Made by a program: the position numbers and the translations under genes. Shown here piece after piece: positions 7,534 to 15,208 of a stretch of 49,750 bases of DNA (the stretch's first letter is position 1; each line of letters begins with the position of its first letter). The stretch is taken from the IMG/VR virus record IMGVR_UViG_3300030616_000003, positions 1 to 49,750 of that record; one strand, written 5' to 3'. The notes below the pieces were generated by a model, which worked only from the letters and a program-made list of their open reading frames with translations, was not told the origin of the DNA and did no database searches. The DNA is from a virus.

Positions 7534-7701
7534 CTATACCTCCTCGTCCCTTAAATCTATACCAGCAAAAATATATTTCCTTACGTCTGTCTTACCTACC
7601 CATTTTTGAAAATGACCCTCTAAACAATAAAGCCCTGTTTGTGTTCCTTTTTTAACCATTACAAACTTTTCACAACTACACCCTTTTTTAATACATTTCA
7701 T
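7534..7701 (-). CDS. Small zinc-binding-like protein (55 aa)
   Basis: I start it at ATG 7699-7701, which has GGAGG 9 bases upstream; a longer frame to 7761 would run far into the polymerase gene. Cysteines at residues 3, 8, 10 and 26 and a histidine at 29 suggest one metal site. It overlaps the end of the DNA polymerase gene by 14 bases. No family recognised. Its position suggests an accessory role in replication, which is inference. Confidence 0.7.
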   Translation of the reverse strand: MKCIKKGCSCEKFVMVKKGTQTGLYCLEGHFQKWVGKTDVRKYIFAGIDLRDEEV

Positions 7702-10348
7702 TAAAACCAACCTCCAAATATTTATTAATTTCTGAATTATCACAGTTAAACCCATTTTCAAATTCTTGCAAGCTTATTTTTTCCCCGTAGTTATAGCCTA
7801 TTTCCCCTTCAATACCGAAGGATAGTTCTGGCATTATTGGGTTTTTAGTCATTTCTGTTTTTATGACTCTTAGTGCATCAATTAGTTCTGACTTATGTAT
7901 ACTTGATACAATAGAGTCATGGACGGTAAACATTATTCTTGATTTACAAAACCTTTTTTCAAAAATATCATGTATCCGCATTAACGAAGTTGCGGTTATC
8001 TGGCTTGCAGTACCTTGAATAACTGTATTTGGTGCTTGTCTCCTTATTTGTGCTTCACTCCCAGACCATACAAACGGGAATCTTCTTTTATGCCCAAACC
8101 ATGTTTGAACATACCCGTTTTTAAGCGCAAATTCTTGCGTAGCATCTGACCATTTTTTAAATGTGCTAAACTTGTCATAGAAATTATCAATCCACTGCTT
8201 AGCCTGCCATACTTCACAATTTAACTCTTTTTTTGCAAGACTTCGCGCCCCACGACTGTATATAACTCCAAATGTAACCGCTTTTGATTTTTGGCGTAAA
8301 CTTTTAAAAATAGCTTTTAATATTTCTTCTCTAGTTGTACATGCTAGTATTTTTTTTCTAAATTGAGCCAATATACTATTATTTTCTACATGCTCTTTTA
8401 TATCTTCTAAGCCATTCATAGTATTATAAAATTCTAATTCTTGTTTAAAAATATTTTTTGCGTTCATAGAATGGAAATCAATACCTTTTCTAAATACGTC
8501 TAATATTGCGTTATCTTGTGCTATTATACCCGCCACTATAACTTCCAGCGTACAATAATCGAAGTCAACTAAAAAACAATCGTCGTCGGGTTCTATAAGA
8601 TTTTTTACTACAGACCCGTTTTTAAAATTTTGAAAATTAACCCCGGTGCTGGACATTCTTCCAGTGCTTACAGCGACATTAAAATTAGTTCTTAATCTTC
8701 TATCATAGTCTAGGTTCTTATCTATTGCCTTTAAAAATGCTACATCTGTAAACATTTTATAACTGTATAATTGTTCCCATAACGGATGCTTAACTCTGTA
8801 GGCTTCTACTGCATCCTTGCACCCTGATTTTTTAAATTTATTTTTTTCGTTTTTCTCTTTTTCATCTTCCCACAAAGGTATTAACTCATATCCTTCATTT
8901 TTGTTAAGTAAATCATAAAAAACATATTGAAGCTGGTTACTGCTTCGTGGATTAAAGTCGCCATACTCGGGGGCTGTTTTTGCTCCTGTAGCTTCTATAT
9001 ATTTTTCTGGGGTAAAACCTTCCTCATAAACCATTTTTATTAATTTATCTAGTTCTCTTTTTTGTTTTTCTTCCATTTTTCTTTTAACTTCTAACAGGTT
9101 ATTACCTATTTTTATACCCTTATGCTCTATTAATGTAAGTCGATTTGTTAATTCCATTAAGGTAGTAAAATATTCTCTAGTTTCTTCCTTATCCAGCAAA
9201 TTTGAGAATAAAATAAAACCACACCCAGTATAATATAAATCAAATGTTAAATATATGTTTAGCTTTTCACGCGGTATTAAACTATAAGAACTATCTTTAT
9301 TGGGTAAATACTTTTTTATATCTCCTTCCCAGTCGTGGGCATTAAAATAGTTTTTTGCCCATATTTTTAAGCTGTGTGTTCCCATTCTTTCGTCAAGGCA
9401 CATATGAGCCACCATAGTGTCAAAAAAGTTTTTAAGCCTTTTTAATTCTAGTGAAATATTCCCGGCTTCACATACAAAACGTAAATCAAATTTACCATTT
9501 TGAGTTATTAAGTAGTTATTTTCCAAAAATTCCATAATTACATTATGGCTTCTACTATCTACTATAACGTTCTCTTGAATTATATACATTTTTGCTTTAT
9601 CTATGTCTATTTTAGAACCATAAGCCCCTAGAACAAAAAGACCAATTAATAACGTGTCGTCGCCTTTTCTTAGCCCTGATGTTTCTATATCCAAAACTAC
9701 ATAATTATTTTTATGAGTTAACAAATTTAGTTTATCTATAGAATCTATAGAAGTATATTCTATATTCTCGATTGGTCTTATTATTTTATTTACATCTATG
9801 TTTTTATCGAATCTAATAGTATTATACAAATTAGCCAACTTGATAAAATCTAAGTTTAAGTCAACATAATTTGTATAATTAGCTATTACATTTTTTGGTG
9901 TAAGGGTATTTATGTTAAAGAATTTTTTACCCTCATGATAATAAATATAGCCTCTTAAATGCGAAAAGGCTTTATTTTTACCAGATAATAATTTGGTCGG
10001 TTCTTCACCCATACCTACAACGATTTTAGGTTTTAAAATATCTATCTCTTTCCTCAAAATATCTACACAAGCTTTAACAGCTTTTGTTTTAAGTTTTTTA
10101 TCTTCACTACTGCATTTACACAGATTTGTAATATAACATCTATCTTCTGGGATATTGTGCCGTTTAAGCATAGCATACAAAAGACGTTTATCAATATTAC
10201 TACTTTTTACTAGATTTTTTTCATATATATTCGGTTTATCTAACACAAATATAATATCTATATCCCTAGTTATTTTTTTTGGATTCTCGTAAAATACCGA
10301 CTTAAAATTATTTTTATAAGGACATTCTATACAATTGTCATAAGCCAT
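7688..10348 (-). CDS. Family A DNA polymerase fused to an N-terminal UDG-like domain
   Basis: An 886-residue replicative polymerase. Residues 1-180 resemble family 4-type uracil-DNA glycosylases: cysteines 6, 9, 79 and 94 match the Fe-S pattern, and PKIVVGMG is the usual core strand. The glycosylase motifs look degenerate (VLDKP where GExPG is expected; TLTP instead of HPS), so it is probably structural. Then come a 3'-5' exonuclease (DIETSG at 220-225, later NGKFDL) and palm motifs: A DFDYCTLEV, B with K...FGVIYSRG, C VHDS in place of the common VHDE. The start is the ATG at 10348 with AGAGGTG upstream, not the GTG three codons earlier. Confidence 0.93.
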   Translation of the reverse strand: MAYDNCIECPYKNNFKSVFYENPKKITRDIDIIFVLDKPNIYEKNLVKSSNIDKRLLYAMLKRHNIPEDRCYITNLCKCSSEDKKLKTKAVKACVDILRKEIDILKPKIVVGMGEEPTKLLSGKNKAFSHLRGYIYYHEGKKFFNINTLTPKNVIANYTNYVDLNLDFIKLANLYNTIRFDKNIDVNKIIRPIENIEYTSIDSIDKLNLLTHKNNYVVLDIETSGLRKGDDTLLIGLFVLGAYGSKIDIDKAKMYIIQENVIVDSRSHNVIMEFLENNYLITQNGKFDLRFVCEAGNISLELKRLKNFFDTMVAHMCLDERMGTHSLKIWAKNYFNAHDWEGDIKKYLPNKDSSYSLIPREKLNIYLTFDLYYTGCGFILFSNLLDKEETREYFTTLMELTNRLTLIEHKGIKIGNNLLEVKRKMEEKQKRELDKLIKMVYEEGFTPEKYIEATGAKTAPEYGDFNPRSSNQLQYVFYDLLNKNEGYELIPLWEDEKEKNEKNKFKKSGCKDAVEAYRVKHPLWEQLYSYKMFTDVAFLKAIDKNLDYDRRLRTNFNVAVSTGRMSSTGVNFQNFKNGSVVKNLIEPDDDCFLVDFDYCTLEVIVAGIIAQDNAILDVFRKGIDFHSMNAKNIFKQELEFYNTMNGLEDIKEHVENNSILAQFRKKILACTTREEILKAIFKSLRQKSKAVTFGVIYSRGARSLAKKELNCEVWQAKQWIDNFYDKFSTFKKWSDATQEFALKNGYVQTWFGHKRRFPFVWSGSEAQIRRQAPNTVIQGTASQITATSLMRIHDIFEKRFCKSRIMFTVHDSIVSSIHKSELIDALRVIKTEMTKNPIMPELSFGIEGEIGYNYGEKISLQEFENGFNCDNSEINKYLEVGFNEMY

Positions 10349-10365
10349 AATAAACACCTCTATTT

Positions 10366-10518
10366 CTATACTTGTTTTTGTTTTTCTAATTCCTTATCTA
10401 TTAAATACCTAATTTTATAAGCTAATGATAGATTTTTGTTAATAAAAGTTAATAAAAAATTATACTGTTCCTCTGTTAAAGCTATATTAAGCCTTTTATT
10501 TTTCTTTTTTTTACTCAT
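10366..10518 (-). CDS. Small ribbon-helix-helix-like protein (50 aa)
   Basis: Too short for usual gene calls. ATG at 10516-10518 with GGAGGAAGG upstream. After a KKKK start, RLNIALTEEQYNFLLTFI is a strand followed by a helix and then a second helix (SLAYKIRYLIDKELEKQ), the pattern of RHH (Arc/CopG-like) DNA-binding proteins. It lies between the SSB terminator and the polymerase gene. It could be the regulator of the class II operators nearby, because their two-half-site layout suits a small dimeric repressor; this is inference. Confidence 0.75.
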   Translation of the reverse strand: MSKKKKNKRLNIALTEEQYNFLLTFINKNLSLAYKIRYLIDKELEKQKQV

Positions 10519-10540
10519 TTTATTTTCCTTCCTCCATTTA

Positions 10541-10565
10541 AAAAAGGCGGGGCAATAACCCCGCC
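10541..10565 (-). terminator. Strong terminator after the SSB gene
   Basis: GC-rich stem GGCGGGG/CCCCGCC (10546-10552 with 10559-10565) followed on the minus strand by TTTTT. It should end most SSB and tRNA-like RNA transcripts, so that the RHH and polymerase genes rely on read-through or a weak internal start. Confidence 0.85.
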
Positions 10566-10578
10566 CTTCTTATTTATT

Positions 10579-11034
10579 TTATATTACTACTGCTTCTTCC
10601 TTCTTTGCTTCTTCGTCTGGTTCAATAAATTTGCCTATTACCATGAAATCACTTGCATTGTCTTTACGTAGCTTTGCGTCTACGTAAGTACCTACTAATT
10701 CCGCCACCATGTTTTTAATACCGTCTAGTGTTACATTTCCAGATTCATCGGCAGGCGATACGCCAGCATATTGAGATAATATTTTACATTTACTAGCTAC
10801 TATTGATTTACCTCTTGGGTTGGTATGTTCTAAAACAATATTCTCATATACTGTAAGCCCTTTGTTGTCTGTGCTGTTAGTTTCTTTCTCTTCTTCAATT
10901 TTTAGTTTTAAAGCAATCATTTGCTTCCCTGTGGTTGTTTTTTTTACTTTTGCGTCCTCTACAACTAATGTATGTACTGTTGCTGGGATACCGTCCTTTA
11001 CATCTGTTTCAAAATTGAATAAAAAATTTGACAT
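10579..11034 (-). CDS. Single-stranded DNA-binding protein (DUF669-like)
   Basis: A 151-residue protein with an OB-fold-like start (VHTLVVEDAKVKKTTTGKQM, IALKLKI) and an acidic C-terminal tail (EPDEEAKKEEAVVI), as in phage SSBs of the DUF669 type. It would coat single-stranded DNA during phage replication and recombination, together with the Sak4-like ATPase encoded upstream. The leader contains the tRNA-like RNA, so SSB expression comes from class II promoter 2. The ribosome binding site is AAAGAGGAAATT before the ATG. A strong terminator follows. Confidence 0.85.
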   Translation of the reverse strand: MSNFLFNFETDVKDGIPATVHTLVVEDAKVKKTTTGKQMIALKLKIEEEKETNSTDNKGLTVYENIVLEHTNPRGKSIVASKCKILSQYAGVSPADESGNVTLDGIKNMVAELVGTYVDAKLRKDNASDFMVIGKFIEPDEEAKKEEAVVI

Positions 11035-11097
11035 TTTAATTTCCTCTTTTCATTTTAATTTTTTTTTTTAATTTTTTTTTGTTTTGTTTTTGTTTAT

Positions 11098-11239
11098 GTA
11101 AGTTAGCTCCCGGAGTCGAACCGGGCAATTACCACTACCGCAACCATACGACCAATATAATAATTAACTAGTATTTATTATAAAGTACTTCGGGTCTTGA
11201 ACCCTAATAGTAGCTTGGCAAACCGTACAACTAACTTAC
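11098..11239 (-). ncRNA. 142-nt tRNA-like structured RNA in the SSB leader
   Basis: On the minus strand an 11-bp helix (GTAAGTTAGTT at 11239-11229 with AGCTAACTTAC at 11108-11098, one G-U) closes the element. The 3' strand abuts a canonical T-arm: CCCGG, loop TTCGACT, CCGGG (11125-11109). A second hairpin, GGG-TTCAAGA-CCC (11204-11192), lies inside a GTAC/GTAC helix; its loop could be read as a CAA anticodon loop. An 8-bp AT hairpin lies at 11182-11156. There is no encoded CCA, the D-arm is not recognisable, and the gap before the T-arm is 64 nt. Class II promoter 2 would start transcription at about 11240, at the foot of the closing helix. It may be a degenerate tRNA-Leu or a new leader RNA. 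Confidence 0.6.
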
Positions 11240-11246
11240 ATTTATT

Positions 11247-11280
11247 ATAATACACTAAATGTGGTGTAATGTCAACCACT
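11247..11280 (-). promoter_or_regulatory. Class II promoter/operator 2 (tRNA-like RNA and SSB)
   Basis: Minus strand: -35 TTGACA (11275-11270), 17-bp spacer, -10 TATTAT (11252-11247). The operator GTGGT-9-ACCAC covers the -35 box. Predicted initiation is within a base or two of the start of the 11-bp helix of the tRNA-like RNA. Confidence 0.85.
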
Positions 11281-11307
11281 TTCCACTATTTTTTTTTTAT
11301 TTTTTTT

Positions 11308-12084
11308 CTATAGTGAATAGTATAATTTGTACATGTTAAATAGGGCGTCCTCTGATACTGTAGCCTTATTAATTTTAGATTCTATACCCCTCGCCTTTAC
11401 AAATGGGTATTTATCTGTTTGTTTAACAATAAAAGTCCTATCACCTTTATAATTTAATTCAATTAACCCCACTATATCAGGGTACGACGGTAATATTTTT
11501 CTTTGTCCTTCAGGAAGTGCCAGCCTATATTGTGGAGTACCTACTATACTACCGTCTAAGTCTCTTTTCTCGTGCCAGTCGGCTATTACTGTTGTTACTA
11601 AATTAACATCTAAGCTATAAAATAATTCGTATACAGCTTTCATTTGATTTAAGTTTTTACCATAATCCATAGGGTGGTAATACTGTGTAGCCTGTAGCAT
11701 CTCGGGGCTGATTTCTTTTGCATATTTACTAAATTTATTTAACCCGTGAGATTGCAACCTGTGTATAGAGTCTATTATTATTGTTTTATACACTTTGTTT
11801 TTTGCTATGTAATCATATATCGCGCTTAGTTGCGATATTGTAGATACATGTCTAAGCGTCAACACCGTAGGGTCTAAGTCGCGCACCTGTGCTTTTAATA
11901 TACTTGATGCCCCTTTTTCTGTATCTATATATAGAATAGGACAAATTTCCTTATATATATCGTTCTTTTTAAATTCCCCTTTTCGTGGCACTATCCCACA
12001 ACAAAAAGTAGATTTACCGCATCCTGATGTTCCTGCCACCATGATATTTAATTTTTTATTTGTGTTAATTTGACTTTCTAACAT
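11308..12084 (-). CDS. RecA-like ATPase (AAA_24 / Sak4 type)
   Basis: A 258-residue P-loop protein: Walker A GTSGCGKST near residues 18-26, a second conserved segment LYIDTEKGAS, and Walker B KTIIIDSIH near residue 100. Length and motif order match phage Sak4-like recombinases (AAA_24), which pair with SSB to anneal or exchange strands in phage recombination. The SSB gene lies directly downstream, though from its own promoter. The ATG has AAGGAGGATTTTTAA upstream. Transcription comes from class II promoter 3, 34 bp before the start. Confidence 0.85.
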   Translation of the reverse strand: MLESQINTNKKLNIMVAGTSGCGKSTFCCGIVPRKGEFKKNDIYKEICPILYIDTEKGASSILKAQVRDLDPTVLTLRHVSTISQLSAIYDYIAKNKVYKTIIIDSIHRLQSHGLNKFSKYAKEISPEMLQATQYYHPMDYGKNLNQMKAVYELFYSLDVNLVTTVIADWHEKRDLDGSIVGTPQYRLALPEGQRKILPSYPDIVGLIELNYKGDRTFIVKQTDKYPFVKARGIESKINKATVSEDALFNMYKLYYSL

Positions 12085-12117
12085 TTAAAAATCCTCCTTA
12101 AATTAAGTAATAACAGT

Positions 12118-12151
12118 ATTATATAAAAAAAGTGGTGTAAAGTCAACCACT
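12118..12151 (-). promoter_or_regulatory. Class II promoter/operator 3 (Sak4-like ATPase)
   Basis: Minus strand: -35 TTGACT (12146-12141), 17-bp spacer, -10 TATAAT (12123-12118). The operator is the most symmetric of the four: AGTGGT (12131-12136), 9 bases, ACCACT (12146-12151). Confidence 0.88.
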
Positions 12152-12160
12152 TATTTTATA

Positions 12161-12188
12161 AAAAAAAAAGAGCCGGATAAGTACCAGC
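12161..12188 (-). terminator. Terminator of the RuvC/helicase operon
   Basis: Minus-strand stem GCTGG/CCGGC (12188-12184 with 12176-12172) followed by TC and a run of nine T. It lies between the 12217 stop and class II promoter 3, separating two operons. Confidence 0.8.
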
Positions 12189-12216
12189 AAAGAATAAATT
12201 TATTATACTCTAAGAA

Positions 12217-12903
12217 TTATTTAATTATAACATACTCCCCACTCTTAGTTATATTGTTGCTGTAATATATTTTCTCTACTTTCTCTATATCAAGATTAGT
12301 GAATATAAATAACTTTGCTTTTCTTGCTTTTATAATACTCATATAATTAGCAAAATTCTTGTGTTTTTCTTCTGGCTCATTATGGAGTATTGCAAAATTA
12401 AAAAATCCGGGTAAAATTGAAAATAATAAACCTTCTGGGGTGTTGTTTTGTGTGTGGGTATTTAAATCAAATATAGCGCCTAAATGAAGCAGTTTATTAT
12501 AATTAGTAATTATTTTTTGCATATCTGCCCATTCTATATTATTATCATACATATATTTATACACTAAAAAATGACCCTTTTTAATCACATTAAGCCTACT
12601 ACTATTTAATAGTTTGCATCTTAATTCATAAGTCTTTTTTACTAATTTTTCTTCTATAATAGAGTCAGATATAATTTTATCGAATCTACAAATAATATTT
12701 GCTATATAATACATATCACTATTAACAAAAAACATATTAACTTTAAATGCAGACATATAAAATTTAGATGCTGGGATTATATTTTCGATGCTTCTAAAAT
12801 CGTAACAATTCATATCTATTATATCTCTGTAACTTCCATTATCGCTATACTGTTCAAAATTCAAATTATTTTTAATTATGTTTTCATATTTTTTATATAT
12901 CAC
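12217..12903 (-). CDS. Hypothetical protein in the helicase operon (228 aa)
   Basis: No family recognised. Rich in aromatic and isoleucine residues, mostly helical, soluble, without a metal or nucleotide motif. It starts within the last codons of the helicase gene (4-base overlap, ATGA-type coupling) and ends before a terminator, so it is the third gene of the RuvC-helicase operon. It may be a helicase partner; that is inference from position only. Confidence 0.7.
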   Translation of the reverse strand: MIYKKYENIIKNNLNFEQYSDNGSYRDIIDMNCYDFRSIENIIPASKFYMSAFKVNMFFVNSDMYYIANIICRFDKIISDSIIEEKLVKKTYELRCKLLNSSRLNVIKKGHFLVYKYMYDNNIEWADMQKIITNYNKLLHLGAIFDLNTHTQNNTPEGLLFSILPGFFNFAILHNEPEEKHKNFANYMSIIKARKAKLFIFTNLDIEKVEKIYYSNNITKSGEYVIIK

Positions 12904-14594
12904 TTTTTTAGTTCCCCCTGTAATCTTAATTTTAATAAATATTCATCGCTTATTTTTAAAATAGTATTCCCCGGTGTATCCTTCAATAGTTCTTTGTTGC
13001 TTTCTCTTTCCTCTTTCATTTTATAATATTTAAATGCCTGACAAGTATTATCAACTATTATATAGTAATAATTTTTAACTTCTTTTGAAGTCATACGTCT
13101 GATTCTATCCTTAAATTGCTCATTTGTAACATTACTATAACTTACATCTGCGAAGATAGTATTATTACATTCGTCTATACTCACCCCCTCGGATATAGCT
13201 TTTTGAGTAGTTATAAGTGTTGTTATATTGCCCGCTTTAAAATCATTTAAAATATCTTCCCTTTCCTCCATTTTTACCGCTCCGGTTATAAGCTTACTAT
13301 TTTTAATAAACCCCTCGTTATAAAACAATTCAGCGCTTATCTTAGAGTCAAACGCTACGATAACAAGCTTATTTTTATTTTCGTTTGTTATGTCTTTATG
13401 CAACTCTACAATTGTATAATACACAGATGATTCGACATTAAAGTTAACCAGCTTTGGAGATTGTACGCATTGACCCAGCCTAATAAACAATTCTAAATCA
13501 GATTCTATTATATTACCGCACCCGTCCATATATGAAAAAAGCTTTTCATAACAATTTCGATGTTTTTTATCCAGTTGTATTTTTATTTCAGTTATTATTT
13601 TTTCCGGTAGTTCTGGTAGTACGTCCTCTTTCATTCTTCTAAACATATACCTATTAATTACGGCATTATAATACTTTTCCCGTCTAATACTTATTACATC
13701 AAAACCCCCGTAAAAATTTTTCTGTACATTACAGTAAAAATATGCAAAATTCCAATAGCTAGTAAATATACTACTATCTATTAAATTTAAAATCTGCCAT
13801 ATTTCGGCAGGGTCTTTATTTAATGGTGTACCTGTTGCACACCATAAATATTTTGATTGTATATTTTTAATAGCTGGTACTGCTAGATTCTTTCTATTTT
13901 TAACCCTGTGGCACTCGTCTAAAATTAATACATCACAAGGCTGTTGTATATCTTCATATTTATACTCTGTAACTTTTCTTTTTATACCCTTTACTATTTT
14001 TGTAGTTTTTTTATACTGCAACATTTCATAGTTAACTATTAGTATAGCTGGGCTATTACAACTATTAAAATCTTTTATTATTTCTTCTCTTACTTTTTTA
14101 GTGCCATCTGCTAAAAATGTTTTATAACCTGTAAGCCATTTATTTATTTCAGTTTGCCATGTATATTTTACATACGCAGGGGCTACTATTATAGTTTTTT
14201 TAGAATGTACATAATGTAAACCAGCTAATAATTGGAGGCTTTTCCCCAAACCCATATCGTCAGCTAAAATACATTTTTTAGCGGTTAACATAAAATTAAC
14301 CCCTTTTTTTTGGTAGGCTGTAAGAATTGTATCCATATAGTTATTTAATTCTTTTTGTATCCCTTTGGATATTTTTACTTTATTATAATGATATTCTAGG
14401 GCATTATACCAGTCTAAAACCTCTCTATTTAGTTGGATATCTTTTGACACTAAAGATTTTAAGTAGTTTATTACTACTGGGTCTTTGGGGAATGATATTC
14501 CATTTTCATTTTTAGATGCCCCTATTATATTCATAGCATCAATTGATGTCATATTTAATTGTAATCTATTATTTTTAAATGATAGTTTGTACAT
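12900..14594 (-). CDS. SNF2-family (DEAD-like) DNA helicase
   Basis: A 564-residue superfamily 2 ATPase. Motif I DDMGLGKS (about residues 112-119), Ia IIVAPAYVKYTW, motif II LILDECHR (about 224-231), motif III TGTPLNKD, motif V TTQKAISEGVS, and motif VI DRIRRM (in place of the usual QxxxRxxR). The DDMGLGKS start is typical of SNF2 proteins, often found in phage replication modules. It overlaps the RuvC-like gene upstream by 20 bases and the next gene by 4, so three proteins are co-translated. A role in fork remodelling or recombination is likely. Confidence 0.9.
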   Translation of the reverse strand: MYKLSFKNNRLQLNMTSIDAMNIIGASKNENGISFPKDPVVINYLKSLVSKDIQLNREVLDWYNALEYHYNKVKISKGIQKELNNYMDTILTAYQKKGVNFMLTAKKCILADDMGLGKSLQLLAGLHYVHSKKTIIVAPAYVKYTWQTEINKWLTGYKTFLADGTKKVREEIIKDFNSCNSPAILIVNYEMLQYKKTTKIVKGIKRKVTEYKYEDIQQPCDVLILDECHRVKNRKNLAVPAIKNIQSKYLWCATGTPLNKDPAEIWQILNLIDSSIFTSYWNFAYFYCNVQKNFYGGFDVISIRREKYYNAVINRYMFRRMKEDVLPELPEKIITEIKIQLDKKHRNCYEKLFSYMDGCGNIIESDLELFIRLGQCVQSPKLVNFNVESSVYYTIVELHKDITNENKNKLVIVAFDSKISAELFYNEGFIKNSKLITGAVKMEEREDILNDFKAGNITTLITTQKAISEGVSIDECNNTIFADVSYSNVTNEQFKDRIRRMTSKEVKNYYYIIVDNTCQAFKYYKMKEERESNKELLKDTPGNTILKISDEYLLKLRLQGELKK

Positions 14595-15042
14595 TTATAC
14601 CGTCCTCCTTGTTTATGTATCGTAAAATATGCGCCGTGGCATCTTTTATATGATGCTTATTTTTTACTTTGTGAAGTTTTAAAAAATCATTAGATAGTTT
14701 TAAATACCCAGTTCTAACAGATGGCATTTGTTCAACTACAATTATTTCTTTATCTAATGTGTATGTCATGTATTTTACTATTCCGATAATTTCTAGTGTA
14801 ATTTTAGCGTATTTTGTTATAGAGCTGTTATGAAAGCCCTCATAAATTAACATATCACAAGATTTTATGTATGGTAGTAATCTATATAACCCAATATATA
14901 ATTGTTCCCCTTGTTCTCCTTCTTCAATTTTCCTCAAAGTAAAAGCATTTTCCAAACAGATAAAATCTTTACTATACTCAATAATTGCTACCCCACTTGT
15001 AACCCCGGGGTCTATTCCTATAATTCTTTTACTATCTTTCAC
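14575..15042 (-). CDS. RuvC-like Holliday junction nuclease
   Basis: A 155-residue RNase H-fold protein with the RuvC signature IGIDPGVTSGVAII at residues 8-21 (Asp at about 11), an acidic residue in LIYEGFH at about 82, and a C-terminal HHIKDATAHILRY (Asp and His) matching the last catalytic block. It would resolve branched replication and recombination intermediates before packaging. It is the first gene of the operon driven by class II promoter 4; the ATG follows AAGGAGGGTGCATCG. Confidence 0.85.
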   Translation of the reverse strand: MKDSKRIIGIDPGVTSGVAIIEYSKDFICLENAFTLRKIEEGEQGEQLYIGLYRLLPYIKSCDMLIYEGFHNSSITKYAKITLEIIGIVKYMTYTLDKEIIVVEQMPSVRTGYLKLSNDFLKLHKVKNKHHIKDATAHILRYINKEDGINVQTII

Positions 15043-15073
15043 GATGCACCCTCCTTATTTATTTACTTATTAT

Positions 15074-15107
15074 AGTATATAAAAATATTGGTGAAATATC
15101 AACCACT
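15074..15107 (-). promoter_or_regulatory. Class II promoter/operator 4 (RuvC/helicase operon)
   Basis: Minus strand: -35 TTGATA (15102-15097), 17-bp spacer, -10 TATACT (15079-15074). The operator ATTGGT-9-ACCACT (15087-15107) is less symmetric than the other three, so binding may be weaker. An extra TTGGTG half-site lies further upstream. Confidence 0.8.
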
Positions 15108-15131
15108 ATACACCAAATAAAAAAGTGTAAT

Positions 15132-15151
15132 AAAAAAGCCCGTAAGGGCTT
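15132..15151 (-). terminator. Terminator of the 17.4-15.2 kb operon
   Basis: Minus-strand stem AAGCCC-TTAC-GGGCTT followed by TTTTATTA. It lies between the 15209 stop and class II promoter 4. Confidence 0.8.
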
Positions 15152-15208
15152 AATTATGTCTGAAAGCTTTATATTATTTATTTAACATAGGCTTACATTA
15201 TAACATAT

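Noticed and set aside
11109-11239. Ordinary tRNA gene
   Set aside because: Acceptor and T-arm fit, but D-arm is not recognisable, no CCA is encoded, and the distance between arms is about 64 nt too long or two tRNA-like units are merged; I list it as a tRNA-like RNA instead.
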